From an uncultured Pelagibacteraceae bacterium (GTDB taxonomy: Bacteria; Pseudomonadota; Alphaproteobacteria; Pelagibacterales; Pelagibacteraceae): 64,000 nucleotides of DNA. The notes beneath the pieces were generated by a model, which had not been told where the DNA came from, searched no databases, and was given only the letters and a program-made list of their open reading frames with translations. Shown one piece after another: positions 47,251 through 55,930 of the stretch. Position numbers and translations under genes: made by a program. The stretch covers positions 1 through 64,000 of the forward strand of contig CACHGH010000004.1 in the NCBI GenBank assembly GCA_902579215.1, read 5' to 3'. How positions within the stretch are numbered: position 1 is the stretch's first letter; the number at the start of each line of letters is the position of its first letter.

Positions 47251-48242
47251 TAGAAAAGTTTTTAAATAAACTAAAAGCTAAAGAGAATTTAACTTTTGAT
47301 GAAACTAAAGAAGTATTTGAAATTTTAATGAGCGGCAATGCTACTGATCAAGAAATATATAATTTTCTTATACTGCTTTCAGCAAAAGGCGAAACTGCAG
47401 ATGAAATCGCTGGTGGTGTGTACGTTCTAAGAGAAAAATCTAAAAGAGTTAACATTAAAGACTGTATAGATACGTGTGGAACCGGTGGAGACGGAAAAAA
47501 CACATTAAATATATCAACCGCTTCTGCTTTATTGTTATCAAGTATGGATATTAAAGTTGCAAAGCATGGAAATAAAGCAGTATCTTCAAAATGTGGTTCA
47601 GGTGATGTTTTGGAAGCTTTAAATATAAAAATTAATTTAGAACCAAATGATATTGAAAACCAGATTAATAAAAATAATTTTGGTTTTATGTTTGCTCCAA
47701 ATTATCATAGTGCCATGAAACATGTTGGTCCAACAAGAAAAAAGATAGGCAAAAGAACGATATTTAATATGATTGGTCCATTAAGTAGTCCAGCGCTGGT
47801 TCAAAGGCAAGTTGTAGGTGTTTTTGATAAAAAGTTACTTAATGTATTTGCAAATGGACTTAAAAATTTAACTATTAAATTTGCATGGATTGTAAATAGT
47901 GAAGATGGATTAGATGAAATTTCACCATATGCTAAAACAAATGTCATGCAATTAAAAAATGGCCAGATAACAGAAATTTCAATTGATCCAAATGAATTAA
48001 ATATTAATGCAGATAAATTCGATAACTTGTTAGGTGCTGATGCAAAATTTAATGCTGAAAAAATTATCAACATATTTAAAGGAGAAGATAACGATTTTTC
48101 AAAAGCCGTATGCTTAAATGCTGCTGCAGGTTTAATTGTTAAAGAAAATCACACGCAGTTTGCAGAGGCTTATAAAGATGCGAGAAATCATATATTATCA
48201 GGTAAAGCTATACAACATTTAAATAAAATTCAAAATGGCTGA
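47247..48242 (+). CDS. trpD: Anthranilate phosphoribosyltransferase
   Basis: A 331-residue enzyme that joins anthranilate to phosphoribosyl pyrophosphate. Motifs: DTCGTGGDGKNTLNIST (PRPP site), KHGNKAVSSKCGSGDVLEAL, FMFAPNYHSAMKHVGPTRKKIGKRT (several short blocks) and NMIGPLSSPA. It overlaps trpG by 4 bases (ATGA) and trpC by 8. Confidence 0.96.
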   Translation: MIEKFLNKLKAKENLTFDETKEVFEILMSGNATDQEIYNFLILLSAKGETADEIAGGVYVLREKSKRVNIKDCIDTCGTGGDGKNTLNISTASALLLSSMDIKVAKHGNKAVSSKCGSGDVLEALNIKINLEPNDIENQINKNNFGFMFAPNYHSAMKHVGPTRKKIGKRTIFNMIGPLSSPALVQRQVVGVFDKKLLNVFANGLKNLTIKFAWIVNSEDGLDEISPYAKTNVMQLKNGQITEISIDPNELNINADKFDNLLGADAKFNAEKIINIFKGEDNDFSKAVCLNAAAGLIVKENHTQFAEAYKDARNHILSGKAIQHLNKIQNG

Positions 48243-49026
48243 AAACATACTTGAAAAAATTATAAAGAATAAAGTTATTAAAATTAACAATCTAAAAAAA
48301 AATATAAATTTGGATTCTCTTATTGATAAAATTAAAGAAGTTAAATCATTTATTAATTTTAAAGAGAAAATCGAAAATAACTCTTATAAAGACAAAATAT
48401 CAATTATAGCTGAAATAAAAAAAGCAAGTCCCTCTGCAGGTATTATTGTAAAAAATTATGATCCAGTAAATATAGCAAAAATTTATAATGATAATAATGC
48501 TACATGTTTATCAGTACTTACGGAGGAAGATTTTTTTTTAGGAAACTTAATACATATCAGTAAAATTAAACAAAAAGTTAAATTGCCAATTTTATGTAAA
48601 GATTTTTTCATTGATAAATTTCAAATACCTTTGGCAAAAAGTTACGGAGCCGATGCAATTTTAATTATTCTTGCAGGAGTTTCGGATAATTTGGCAAATG
48701 ATTTATACGAAGAGGCGTTAAAATTTAATATGTCTGTAATTATTGAGGTCCATACAGTGGATGAAGCCAAAAGAGCTTTAAAGTTTAATGAAGCTTTAAT
48801 TGGGATTAATAATAGAAACCTCAAAACTTTAAAAACCGAAATAAATACAACTTACGATATTTATGATTGTTTAATTAATCATAAAGGTCCTTTAATTTCC
48901 GAAAGTGGAATTAAAACAAAAGAAGAACTTTTAGAAATAAATAAAAAAACCAAAATTAATACTTTTTTAATTGGTGAATCATTATTAAAAAATTTAGAAA
49001 AAAATTCTATTTTTTCTGTTCTTTAA
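48235..49026 (+). CDS. trpC: Indole-3-glycerol phosphate synthase
   Basis: A 263-residue beta-barrel enzyme closing the indole ring. Motifs: ISIIAEIKKASPSAGII, CLSVLTEEDFFLG, ILCKDFFIDKFQI, LIGINNRNLKT and LISESGIKT. It is a stand-alone TrpC with no TrpF domain. trpF, trpB and trpA, the later steps, are not in this window and must lie elsewhere. It is the last gene of the trpEGDC cluster; lexA follows after 88 bases that hold an SOS box. Confidence 0.95.
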   Translation: MAENILEKIIKNKVIKINNLKKNINLDSLIDKIKEVKSFINFKEKIENNSYKDKISIIAEIKKASPSAGIIVKNYDPVNIAKIYNDNNATCLSVLTEEDFFLGNLIHISKIKQKVKLPILCKDFFIDKFQIPLAKSYGADAILIILAGVSDNLANDLYEEALKFNMSVIIEVHTVDEAKRALKFNEALIGINNRNLKTLKTEINTTYDIYDCLINHKGPLISESGIKTKEELLEINKKTKINTFLIGESLLKNLEKNSIFSVL

Positions 49027-49076
49027 ACAAAAAAAACCGCTATTTTGTTGATTTTTAAGCTATTGTTAATCTATAA

Positions 49077-49091
49077 GAACTTTTGTAGAAC
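49077..49091. promoter_or_regulatory. SOS box (LexA operator) before lexA
   Basis: GAAC-TTTTGTA-GAAC is the reverse complement of GTTC-N7-GTTC, the known alphaproteobacterial LexA operator. It ends 23 bases before the lexA start, a normal place for autoregulation. A further GTTC sits at 49110-49113, four bases before the ATG region, but without the correct spacing. Confidence 0.8.
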
Positions 49092-49114
49092 AGAATCTGT
49101 ACGATATTTGTTCT

Positions 49115-49798
49115 ATGTTAACAAAAAAACAAAAAAACCTGCTTTTATTTATCAACAAGAAGTTGAGATCTTCTGGTGTGTCTCCATCTTATGAAGAAAT
49201 GAAAGATTCTTTAAACCTAAAATCGAAATCAGGAATTCATAGATTGATAAGCGCTTTGGAAGAAAGAGGCTTTATTAAAAGACTTGCGCATAAAGCCAGA
49301 GCTTTAGAAGTAATTAAGCTTCCCGAGACTGCATCAGCCAATGATATTTACAACAATTTTTCTCCAAGTGTTATTAAAGGTGGTTTAGATGATGATAATA
49401 AAAACACTATTGATTCTACAGAAATACCTGTTCTAGGTAAAATAGCTGCAGGTACTCCTGTAGAAGCAATTCAGAATGAAGTTGATAGAATTCCTTTGCC
49501 CGAAAATTTAGAGAAAAATGGTGAATATTTTGGTCTTAAAGTACAAGGTGATTCAATGATTGAAGCTGGGATTAATGAAGGAGATACTGTTATAATCAAA
49601 AAAACAAACATTGCAGATAATGGCAAAATCATTGTAGCTTTAATTGATGATCATGAAGCAATGCTAAAAAGAATTAGAAGAAAAGGAAAAACTGTAGCAT
49701 TGGAGAGCGCTAATAGAAATTACGAAACAAAAATTTTTGGTCCTGATAGAGTAAAAGTTCAAGGAATACTTGTATCTTTATATAGAAACTTCCAATAA
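49115..49798 (+). CDS. lexA: LexA repressor
   Basis: A 227-residue SOS repressor. The N-terminal winged helix (about residues 1-66) has [23 protein letters not shown]. The self-cleavage Ala-Gly bond is in [11 protein letters not shown], the catalytic serine in [11 protein letters not shown] and the lysine in [11 protein letters not shown] longer linker (about residues 70-105) separates the domains. RecA-stimulated self-cleavage would relieve repression of DNA-repair genes. It is autoregulated through the box upstream. gltX starts 19 bases after the stop. Confidence 0.95.
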   Translation: MLTKKQKNLLLFINKKLRSSGVSPSYEEMKDSLNLKSKSGIHRLISALEERGFIKRLAHKARALEVIKLPETASANDIYNNFSPSVIKGGLDDDNKNTIDSTEIPVLGKIAAGTPVEAIQNEVDRIPLPENLEKNGEYFGLKVQGDSMIEAGINEGDTVIIKKTNIADNGKIIVALIDDHEAMLKRIRRKGKTVALESANRNYETKIFGPDRVKVQGILVSLYRNFQ

Positions 49799-49817
49799 AA
49801 TAGTCTAAAAATTATTA

Positions 49818-51218
49818 ATGACAAAAGTAGCAACTAGATTTGCTCCATCGCCAACAGGTCCTTTACATATCGGAGGCGTTAGAACGGCTTTGTTTAATTG
49901 GTTGTTTTCAAAAAATAATAAAGGTACTTTTCACTTAAGAATAGAAGATACAGACAAAGAAAGATCTAAAAAAGAGTATCAAAATCAAATAATAAAATCT
50001 CTCAGATGGATCGGCATTCAGTATGATGGCGAAGAATATATTCAATCTACTAAAATCAAAAAACATGTAGATGTAGCTAATGAATTATTAAAAAGTGGTA
50101 ACGCATATAAATGTTACTGTTCAAGTGAAGAAATAGATGAACAAAAAAAAAGAGCAAGACAAAAAAAAATTCCTTACGTCTATGATAGAAAATGGAGAGA
50201 TAAAAAAGACTCTGATGCTCCTAAAGATATCAAGCCAGTAATTCGATTTAAAAGTAAAATAGATGGAACATCTGTATTAAAAGACTTAGTACAAGGTGAT
50301 GTTGAAATAGATAATAATACTATTGAGGATTTTATTATTTTAAGAAATGATGGAACTCCAACATATAACTTATCAGCATCCGTCGATGATCATCAAATGA
50401 ATATGACACATATAATTAGAGGTGATGACCATAAAATAAATACCTTTAAACAAATACAAATTTATCAAGCTATGAAATGGGAGTTGCCATCATTTGCACA
50501 TATACCTTTAATACATACTATTGAAGGAAAGAAGCTATCAAAGAGAGACAAAGCTTCTACGTTAGATGATTACTCTAAAATTGGTATTATGCCCGATGCT
50601 CTTAGAAACTATCTTCTTAGATTAGGATGGTCTTATAAAGATAAGGAAATATTCACTTTAGACGAAAGTATTAAACATTTTAATCTTGAAGGAATTGGTA
50701 AATCTCCCTCAAAACTAGATATGAGTAGAATTTTATCAATGAATGAACACTACATTAAAAATATCGATGAAAATGATTTATTCAAACAACTTACTGAGTA
50801 TTGCAAATTATATAAAAGTGAAATTAAATCAGATAAAAAAGATAAGATTAAAAAATCCCTTAGCTTCCTAAAAAACAAAGCTAAAACCCTGGAAGATATA
50901 TTTAATAATGGTCAATATATAATAGTTGATGAGATTAATTTTAATCAAGATGATATTAAGTTAATTGATGAAAAGGCCAAAAAAGTCATTTCTGATTTCA
51001 ATACTCAATTTGCTAGTATTGATAAACTTAGTAAAGAAAAATTAGAGCCAATAGTGAATAAGTTGATTAAATCAAACGATACTAATTTTAAAGGGGTTGG
51101 GCAGCCATTAAGAATAGCTTTAACAGGTTCAAAATTTGGACCTGGCATATATGATATAATTATTTCACTTGGAAAAGAGGAAGTAACAAAAAGATTAACC
51201 AATAAGAAACTTGGTTAA
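49818..51218 (+). CDS. gltX: Glutamyl-tRNA synthetase
   Basis: A 466-residue class I synthetase. The HIGH motif is in RFAPSPTGPLHIGGVRTALFNW, and the KMSKS-type loop is GKKLSKRDKAS. The zinc-like motif is partly present as CYCSSEE. Alphaproteobacteria often have two GltX proteins, one also charging tRNA-Gln for later amidation by GatCAB. Which of these this is cannot be told here. It ends convergently with lpxB, overlapping it by 24 bases. Confidence 0.94.
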   Translation: MTKVATRFAPSPTGPLHIGGVRTALFNWLFSKNNKGTFHLRIEDTDKERSKKEYQNQIIKSLRWIGIQYDGEEYIQSTKIKKHVDVANELLKSGNAYKCYCSSEEIDEQKKRARQKKIPYVYDRKWRDKKDSDAPKDIKPVIRFKSKIDGTSVLKDLVQGDVEIDNNTIEDFIILRNDGTPTYNLSASVDDHQMNMTHIIRGDDHKINTFKQIQIYQAMKWELPSFAHIPLIHTIEGKKLSKRDKASTLDDYSKIGIMPDALRNYLLRLGWSYKDKEIFTLDESIKHFNLEGIGKSPSKLDMSRILSMNEHYIKNIDENDLFKQLTEYCKLYKSEIKSDKKDKIKKSLSFLKNKAKTLEDIFNNGQYIIVDEINFNQDDIKLIDEKAKKVISDFNTQFASIDKLSKEKLEPIVNKLIKSNDTNFKGVGQPLRIALTGSKFGPGIYDIIISLGKEEVTKRLTNKKLG

Positions 51219-52331
51219 TACTGCAGAAGCTTCATCAGAGGATGAGGTTTTTGATCTGATTTTAGTTAAAGTTTCCTCACAATCATTAATTTGTTTTTTC
51301 ATTAATTCTGGATTTTTTAAAAAATAGACAACTGAATTAAAAATTTCTTTAGCATTACATTCTTTTTGTATTAATTCTGGAATTATTTCTTTGTTATTAA
51401 TAATATTAATGATGTTAGCAAATTTAATTTTAACTAACATTTTGACAATTAAAAAATTCAAAAAATTCATTTTATAGATAATTATAGAGGGAACTTTTGC
51501 ATTACAAATTTCAAGAGAAACTGTACCAGATTTAGAAACTGCAAAAATAGATTTATCTAGTATTTGTTTTTTAATATTTTCGTCATAAATGACCTCAGCA
51601 TTTTCAACATTTGTATTATTTATTTTTTCACTTATTAAATTCTTATTCTCATCAGTTGCGTGAAAAACAAAAGTGAAATTATCAAATTTTTTATTCATCA
51701 TATTTATAAAATCTATCAAAATAGGTAATAGTAAATTTACTTCAGATAATCTACTGCCAGAAAAAAGAGAAATAATTTTTTTATCATTTGATATGATGCT
51801 AGATAGATCTATTTTATTTTTTGACTCTTGTTCTAATAATGGATGTCCGACGAAAGTATTTGGAATATTTTCTTTATCAAAATATTTTTTTTCAAAATCA
51901 AATAATAATAAAATATGATCTAAGAACTTCTTAAACTTTTTAACCCTTCCCTCTCTCCAAACCCAAACTTGAGGAGCTACATAATGTATTGTTTTAATAT
52001 TAGGATTAATGCTTTTTACTTTTTTAGCAACTCTCAAAGTAAAATCTGGACTATCTACACTAAATAAAATATCTGGATTAAATTTTATTATTTCTTCAAC
52101 AGTTTTGTTTATTTTATTTTTTATCTTCAAAATATTTAAAAAAACACTTGTGAAACCAATGTAAGTAATTTCTTTAAGGTCAAAAATAGATTTTATTCCT
52201 AACGAATTTAAATGTGTTCCACCAACACAAGAATACTCAACGTTAGGGTTATTTTTTTGAAGTTTAGATATCACTTTTGAAGCAAGTTTATCTCCTGAAG
52301 GTTCACCAGTTAATATAAAAATTTTTTTCAT
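51195..52331 (-). CDS. lpxB: Lipid-A-disaccharide synthase
   Basis: A 378-residue GT-B fold transferase that joins UDP-diacylglucosamine to lipid X, forming the lipid A disaccharide. Motifs: ILTGEPSGDKLASKVI, CVGGTHLNSLG, YVAPQVWVWREGRVKK, TFVGHPLLE and SKSGTVSLEICNA. It overlaps lpxI by 4 bases (ATGA). It is the last gene of the block bamA-skp-lpxD-fabZ-lpxA-lpxI-lpxB. Confidence 0.95.
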   Translation of the reverse strand: MKKIFILTGEPSGDKLASKVISKLQKNNPNVEYSCVGGTHLNSLGIKSIFDLKEITYIGFTSVFLNILKIKNKINKTVEEIIKFNPDILFSVDSPDFTLRVAKKVKSINPNIKTIHYVAPQVWVWREGRVKKFKKFLDHILLLFDFEKKYFDKENIPNTFVGHPLLEQESKNKIDLSSIISNDKKIISLFSGSRLSEVNLLLPILIDFINMMNKKFDNFTFVFHATDENKNLISEKINNTNVENAEVIYDENIKKQILDKSIFAVSKSGTVSLEICNAKVPSIIIYKMNFLNFLIVKMLVKIKFANIINIINNKEIIPELIQKECNAKEIFNSVVYFLKNPELMKKQINDCEETLTKIRSKTSSSDEASAVLTKFLIG

Positions 52332-53122
52332 ATAACTGAGATAAACATCCTATTTTTATTAGCAAATTTAATACATTTGCTTTTATCTAAAAAAACATGT
52401 TGTTTGTTTTTAACTACAATACCCTTTAATCCAGCTGTTTTACTTTGTTTTAAAGTTTTTAATCCAATGGTAGGTAGATCTACCCTCAAGTCTTGTTTCT
52501 TTTTTGGAAACTTGACTAAAACACCATGGTTCCTTAATTTTTTACTTCTGCTTTTTTCAAGCATTTTTTTAGTTCCACCTTTTCCTTCTATAGAAACTAC
52601 TTTTTTATTTCTAACTACAGCTCCTTGGCTAAAATTATATTGTCTTAAATTATTTAAAGTTTTTATTGCTATTTTTATATCTAATTGATCTTGTTTGTTT
52701 GGTTTAATCTTTGAATAGTTACCTTTCTTTAAGGATAGTTCAGGATTAAATATAAGTGAATTTTCAGTTTTGATTTTATTTTGAACTAATATTTTAATAA
52801 TTTCTTTAAGTATTGCTGCATCTCCAAGTTTAGATGCTTTGATTATTCTAGGGATATAATAAATACCTTTGAAGTCTAATTTCAGTTTAGAAAAGTTAGG
52901 TTTATTTACTTTTCCGGCAAATAAGACTTTTTTACAGTTATTCTCTTTTAGAATATTAATAATTTTACCGAATTGACCTATGGAAACTGAATAAGACTTT
53001 GTATCCTTTTTAAACTTCTTTGATTTTGACAAATCAATTATCAAATATTTAATTTTTCTTTTTTTGACAGTTTTTACAATTTCCTTTGGAAATTCAGTAT
53101 CACCAAAAATTAATCCTATCAT
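52328..53122 (-). CDS. lpxI: UDP-2,3-diacylglucosamine pyrophosphatase LpxI
   Basis: A 264-residue LpxI (DUF1009) protein, which makes lipid X from UDP-2,3-diacylglucosamine; it replaces the unrelated LpxH in many alphaproteobacteria. Visible family segments are LIFGDTEFPKEIV at the N terminus, VGQFG-like SIGQFGKIINILKENNC, LGDAAILKEII and the C-terminal DLPTIGLKTLKQSKTAGLKGI. It lies between lpxA and lpxB, two bases after lpxA. Its presence means the metallophosphoesterase beside the pst cluster is not needed as LpxH. Confidence 0.92.
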   Translation of the reverse strand: MIGLIFGDTEFPKEIVKTVKKRKIKYLIIDLSKSKKFKKDTKSYSVSIGQFGKIINILKENNCKKVLFAGKVNKPNFSKLKLDFKGIYYIPRIIKASKLGDAAILKEIIKILVQNKIKTENSLIFNPELSLKKGNYSKIKPNKQDQLDIKIAIKTLNNLRQYNFSQGAVVRNKKVVSIEGKGGTKKMLEKSRSKKLRNHGVLVKFPKKKQDLRVDLPTIGLKTLKQSKTAGLKGIVVKNKQHVFLDKSKCIKFANKNRMFISVI

Positions 53123-53123
53123 T

Positions 53124-53903
53124 TTACGAAAATGGTGTGCAAATAGATCTTTTTTTATCTTTTGTTATAAAATCAATTACATTTTTAACTAATGGATTTT
53201 CTTTAAATGAGCCATTCAATTTACTGATATTTTCGTTGATATTCTTTGTAGCAAAAATTTCCTTATAAGCTTCGCTAAGTCCTAAAATATCTTTATTTTC
53301 AAACTTGGCTCTTCTTAAACCTATTAAGTTCAATCCTTGTAATGAGTTTCTATTTCCTGTTGATAATCCATAAGGAATTACATCATGCAGTACACCAGTC
53401 ATTCCGCCAATCATTGCCATTTTTCCAATTCTTGTAAATTGTTGAACTGCTGAGTTTCCGCCAATGACTACATTATCTTCAATTGTAACATGCCCACCTA
53501 AAGGGACATTATTAGCTATGATTACATTATTTCCCACTCTACAATCGTGAGCAACGTGTGAAGAAATCATAAATAAACAATTATCTCCAATTTTTGTTAA
53601 TCCTCCACCACCTTCTGTTCCAGGGTTTATTGTTACATATTCTCTTATAGAATTATTTTTTCCAATTTCTAATTTAGTATTTTCACCTTTATATTTTAAA
53701 TCTTGAGGATCATTTCCAATACTAGCAAAAGGGAAAATTTTTGTACCTTCGTCAATTTTTGTATTGCCTGAAATATTAACATGAGAATAGATTTTTACAT
53801 TATCATAAATCTCAACATTAGGTCCTATTACAACGTACGGGCCTACTTCCGCAGTTTCAGCAATTTTTGCATTTTTATGAATTACAGAATTTTTATCAAT
53901 CAT
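53124..53903 (-). CDS. lpxA: UDP-N-acetylglucosamine acyltransferase
   Basis: A 259-residue LpxA (from the preferred start) with a left-handed beta-helix of hexapeptide repeats (for example VIGPNV, IYDNVK, VIIANN, VTIEDN), the first step of lipid A synthesis. The catalytic His is in SSHVAHDCRVGNN. The ATG at 53903 (MIDKNSVIH) is chosen because LpxA usually begins like this; another ATG at 53921 is possible. It is followed after one base by lpxI and preceded by fabZ, the usual order. Confidence 0.94.
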   Translation of the reverse strand: MIDKNSVIHKNAKIAETAEVGPYVVIGPNVEIYDNVKIYSHVNISGNTKIDEGTKIFPFASIGNDPQDLKYKGENTKLEIGKNNSIREYVTINPGTEGGGGLTKIGDNCLFMISSHVAHDCRVGNNVIIANNVPLGGHVTIEDNVVIGGNSAVQQFTRIGKMAMIGGMTGVLHDVIPYGLSTGNRNSLQGLNLIGLRRAKFENKDILGLSEAYKEIFATKNINENISKLNGSFKENPLVKNVIDFITKDKKRSICTPFS

Positions 53904-53957
53904 TGATATCTTTATTATCAAAGTTGAAGTTATTTTCTTATCAATAAATATTGCTAA

Positions 53958-54407
53958 TTATTTCCTATCAACAATAGTTGCAGACCACATGGCATCTGCC
54001 ATTTTTTTTTCTCCTACAATAGCTTCACCTTTATATTTCCAAACCCTTCCATGAGATCTAATAGCCTCAATATTAAGCTCTAAAGTACAATCTGGTACAA
54101 CAGGATTTCTAAATCTTGCTTTTTCAATATTCATTAGAAAAACAAGTTTATTTTCATATGTTGATTTGTCTAATCCATGTGCTGTTAGAGCTGCTGCGGC
54201 TTGACCAAAAGCTTCAACAATCAGAACTCCTGGCATAACTGGTTGTCCGGGAAAATGACCTTGAACAAAAAAACTATCTTTTTTTACATTTACAATAGCT
54301 GTAGCTGAAAATAATTTTTTTATATTTTTGAGCTCATTAATTAGTAACATTGGCTCTCTATGTGGAAGGAGATCCATTATATCTTGTTTGTTTAATCTAT
54401 CTTTCAT
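53958..54407 (-). CDS. fabZ: 3-hydroxyacyl-ACP dehydratase FabZ
   Basis: A 149-residue hot-dog-fold dehydratase of fatty-acid synthesis. The catalytic histidine is in LLPHREPMLLINEL, the catalytic glutamate in VMPGVLIVEAFGQAAA, with the loop GHFPGQP. Its substrate pool, hydroxyacyl-ACP, is shared with LpxA and LpxD, which explains the clustering. It overlaps lpxD by 11 bases. Confidence 0.95.
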   Translation of the reverse strand: MKDRLNKQDIMDLLPHREPMLLINELKNIKKLFSATAIVNVKKDSFFVQGHFPGQPVMPGVLIVEAFGQAAAALTAHGLDKSTYENKLVFLMNIEKARFRNPVVPDCTLELNIEAIRSHGRVWKYKGEAIVGEKKMADAMWSATIVDRK

Positions 54408-55398
54408 TTTTATAATCTTTAATAAATTCTTTCAAATCTCTAGCTGGATAACCCATAACTTTGCTGTTGTCAGGTATATTTTTTATAACTCCACTACCCC
54501 CTCCAATTTGCACATTATTACCAATTTTAATATGTCCAGAAACTCCAGCCTGACCACCTATCATAACATTATTTCCTAATGATGCACTTCCTGCAATACC
54601 AACTTGTCCAGCAATAATACAATTATTACCAATTTTTACATTGTGGGCAATATGGACTTGGTTATCTAAATAAGTATTTTCACCAATAACAGTTAAAGAC
54701 AAAGATCCTCTATCAATTGTTGAACCTGAACCAATTTCACAATTTTTCTTAATATGTACATACCCAATATGAGGATATCTATAGTTTTTAGATTGTATAG
54801 GAATAAAACCAAAACCTTTTTTTCCTACAATAGCAGAATCTAGAATATGAACATCATCTTCAACATAGGTATTTCTCAAAATTACATTTGAACCAATATA
54901 ACAATTGCTACCTATGGTAACATTTTTTTCAATTATAGTGTTATGACCTATTTTAGTATTATTTCCAATTTTAACATTTGGGCCAACAAGAGTATTTTGT
55001 CCTGAAATAATATTTGTAAAAATTTCATTAATAGGTTTGAGGTTAAAATTGTTATCATCAACTATTGAGTCTGGATAAAATTGCTCCGTAACTTTGGCAG
55101 TTATCAAAAGAACATTATCAACAAATATTTTTTTACAATTTTTGGGTAGATATTTATCTAATGTTTCTTTTGTAATACATGCATAAGCCTTAGTCGATTG
55201 TGCTGCTTCTTTATAATTTACTGAATTGAAGAAAGTAATATCCTTTTGGGTTGCATCATTTAAACTCTTAATATCAGAAATTAAAATCTCTTTTGATAAT
55301 AAATTAGAATCCTGTGTTGGCTTTAAACCAGTTTTACTATTATATACAAGATTAGTTAATTTAAATGGTCCTTTATTTTCAAAAAAAGGATTATTCAT
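54397..55398 (-). CDS. lpxD: UDP-3-O-acylglucosamine N-acyltransferase
   Basis: A 333-residue LpxD with an N-terminal uridine-binding domain (DATQKDITFFNSVNY) and a long hexapeptide beta-helix (VGPNVKIGNNTKIGHN, then ILDSAIVGKKGFGF). The catalytic His is in QVHIAHNVKIGNNC. It adds the second hydroxyacyl chain of lipid A precursors. It follows skp after four bases and overlaps fabZ by 11. Confidence 0.95.
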   Translation of the reverse strand: MNNPFFENKGPFKLTNLVYNSKTGLKPTQDSNLLSKEILISDIKSLNDATQKDITFFNSVNYKEAAQSTKAYACITKETLDKYLPKNCKKIFVDNVLLITAKVTEQFYPDSIVDDNNFNLKPINEIFTNIISGQNTLVGPNVKIGNNTKIGHNTIIEKNVTIGSNCYIGSNVILRNTYVEDDVHILDSAIVGKKGFGFIPIQSKNYRYPHIGYVHIKKNCEIGSGSTIDRGSLSLTVIGENTYLDNQVHIAHNVKIGNNCIIAGQVGIAGSASLGNNVMIGGQAGVSGHIKIGNNVQIGGGSGVIKNIPDNSKVMGYPARDLKEFIKDYKNER

Positions 55399-55402
55399 TA
55401 AT

Positions 55403-55930
55403 TTAATTTATTTTAATTTTGTTTATTTTTGAGTCTACAATTTTAAGAATTTCATTAGTAATATCTAAATTAGATTTTCCTATTATAATGTTCTTTTTTT
55501 GAAAGATCATTGATATAGAGTTTTTGTCGGAATACTCAACTAATATTGGATTTATAGTATTCAAAAGTTTATTTGTTGCATCAATTTTTTTTTTATTGAA
55601 TGAATTAATATCTTTATTTCTTTCATTTCGATATTTATTTGCTTTATTTTTCAGTTCAATAATTTTTTTTTTGTATTCATTCTCATCTAATATATTTTTT
55701 TGTGATTTTATTTTTAATTCATCCTCTTTTAGGTTAATTTCAATTTGTTTATATTTTTTAGTAGTTTCAGAAAGTAAATTTTCCAACTGTTTATTTATTG
55801 ATTTTCCAGCTTTAGACTGTCTCATTATTTTATCAATATCTATATAAGCAAATTTTTCATTTGAATTAGCTGATGAATAACACAAAGTAACAACAAATAT
55901 TAAGACAACAAAATTTACAAAATATTTCAT
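55403..55930 (-). CDS. OmpH/Skp-family periplasmic chaperone
   Basis: A 175-residue secreted protein with a signal peptide (about residues 1-23, ending SSANS) and a long charged coiled coil, the tentacle form of Skp. FAYIDIDKIMRQSKAGKSI is the family start. Skp carries unfolded outer-membrane proteins to BamA, encoded directly upstream and overlapping by one base. It is typical for the bamA-skp-lpxD order. Confidence 0.88.
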   Translation of the reverse strand: MKYFVNFVVLIFVVTLCYSSANSNEKFAYIDIDKIMRQSKAGKSINKQLENLLSETTKKYKQIEINLKEDELKIKSQKNILDENEYKKKIIELKNKANKYRNERNKDINSFNKKKIDATNKLLNTINPILVEYSDKNSISMIFQKKNIIIGKSNLDITNEILKIVDSKINKIKIN

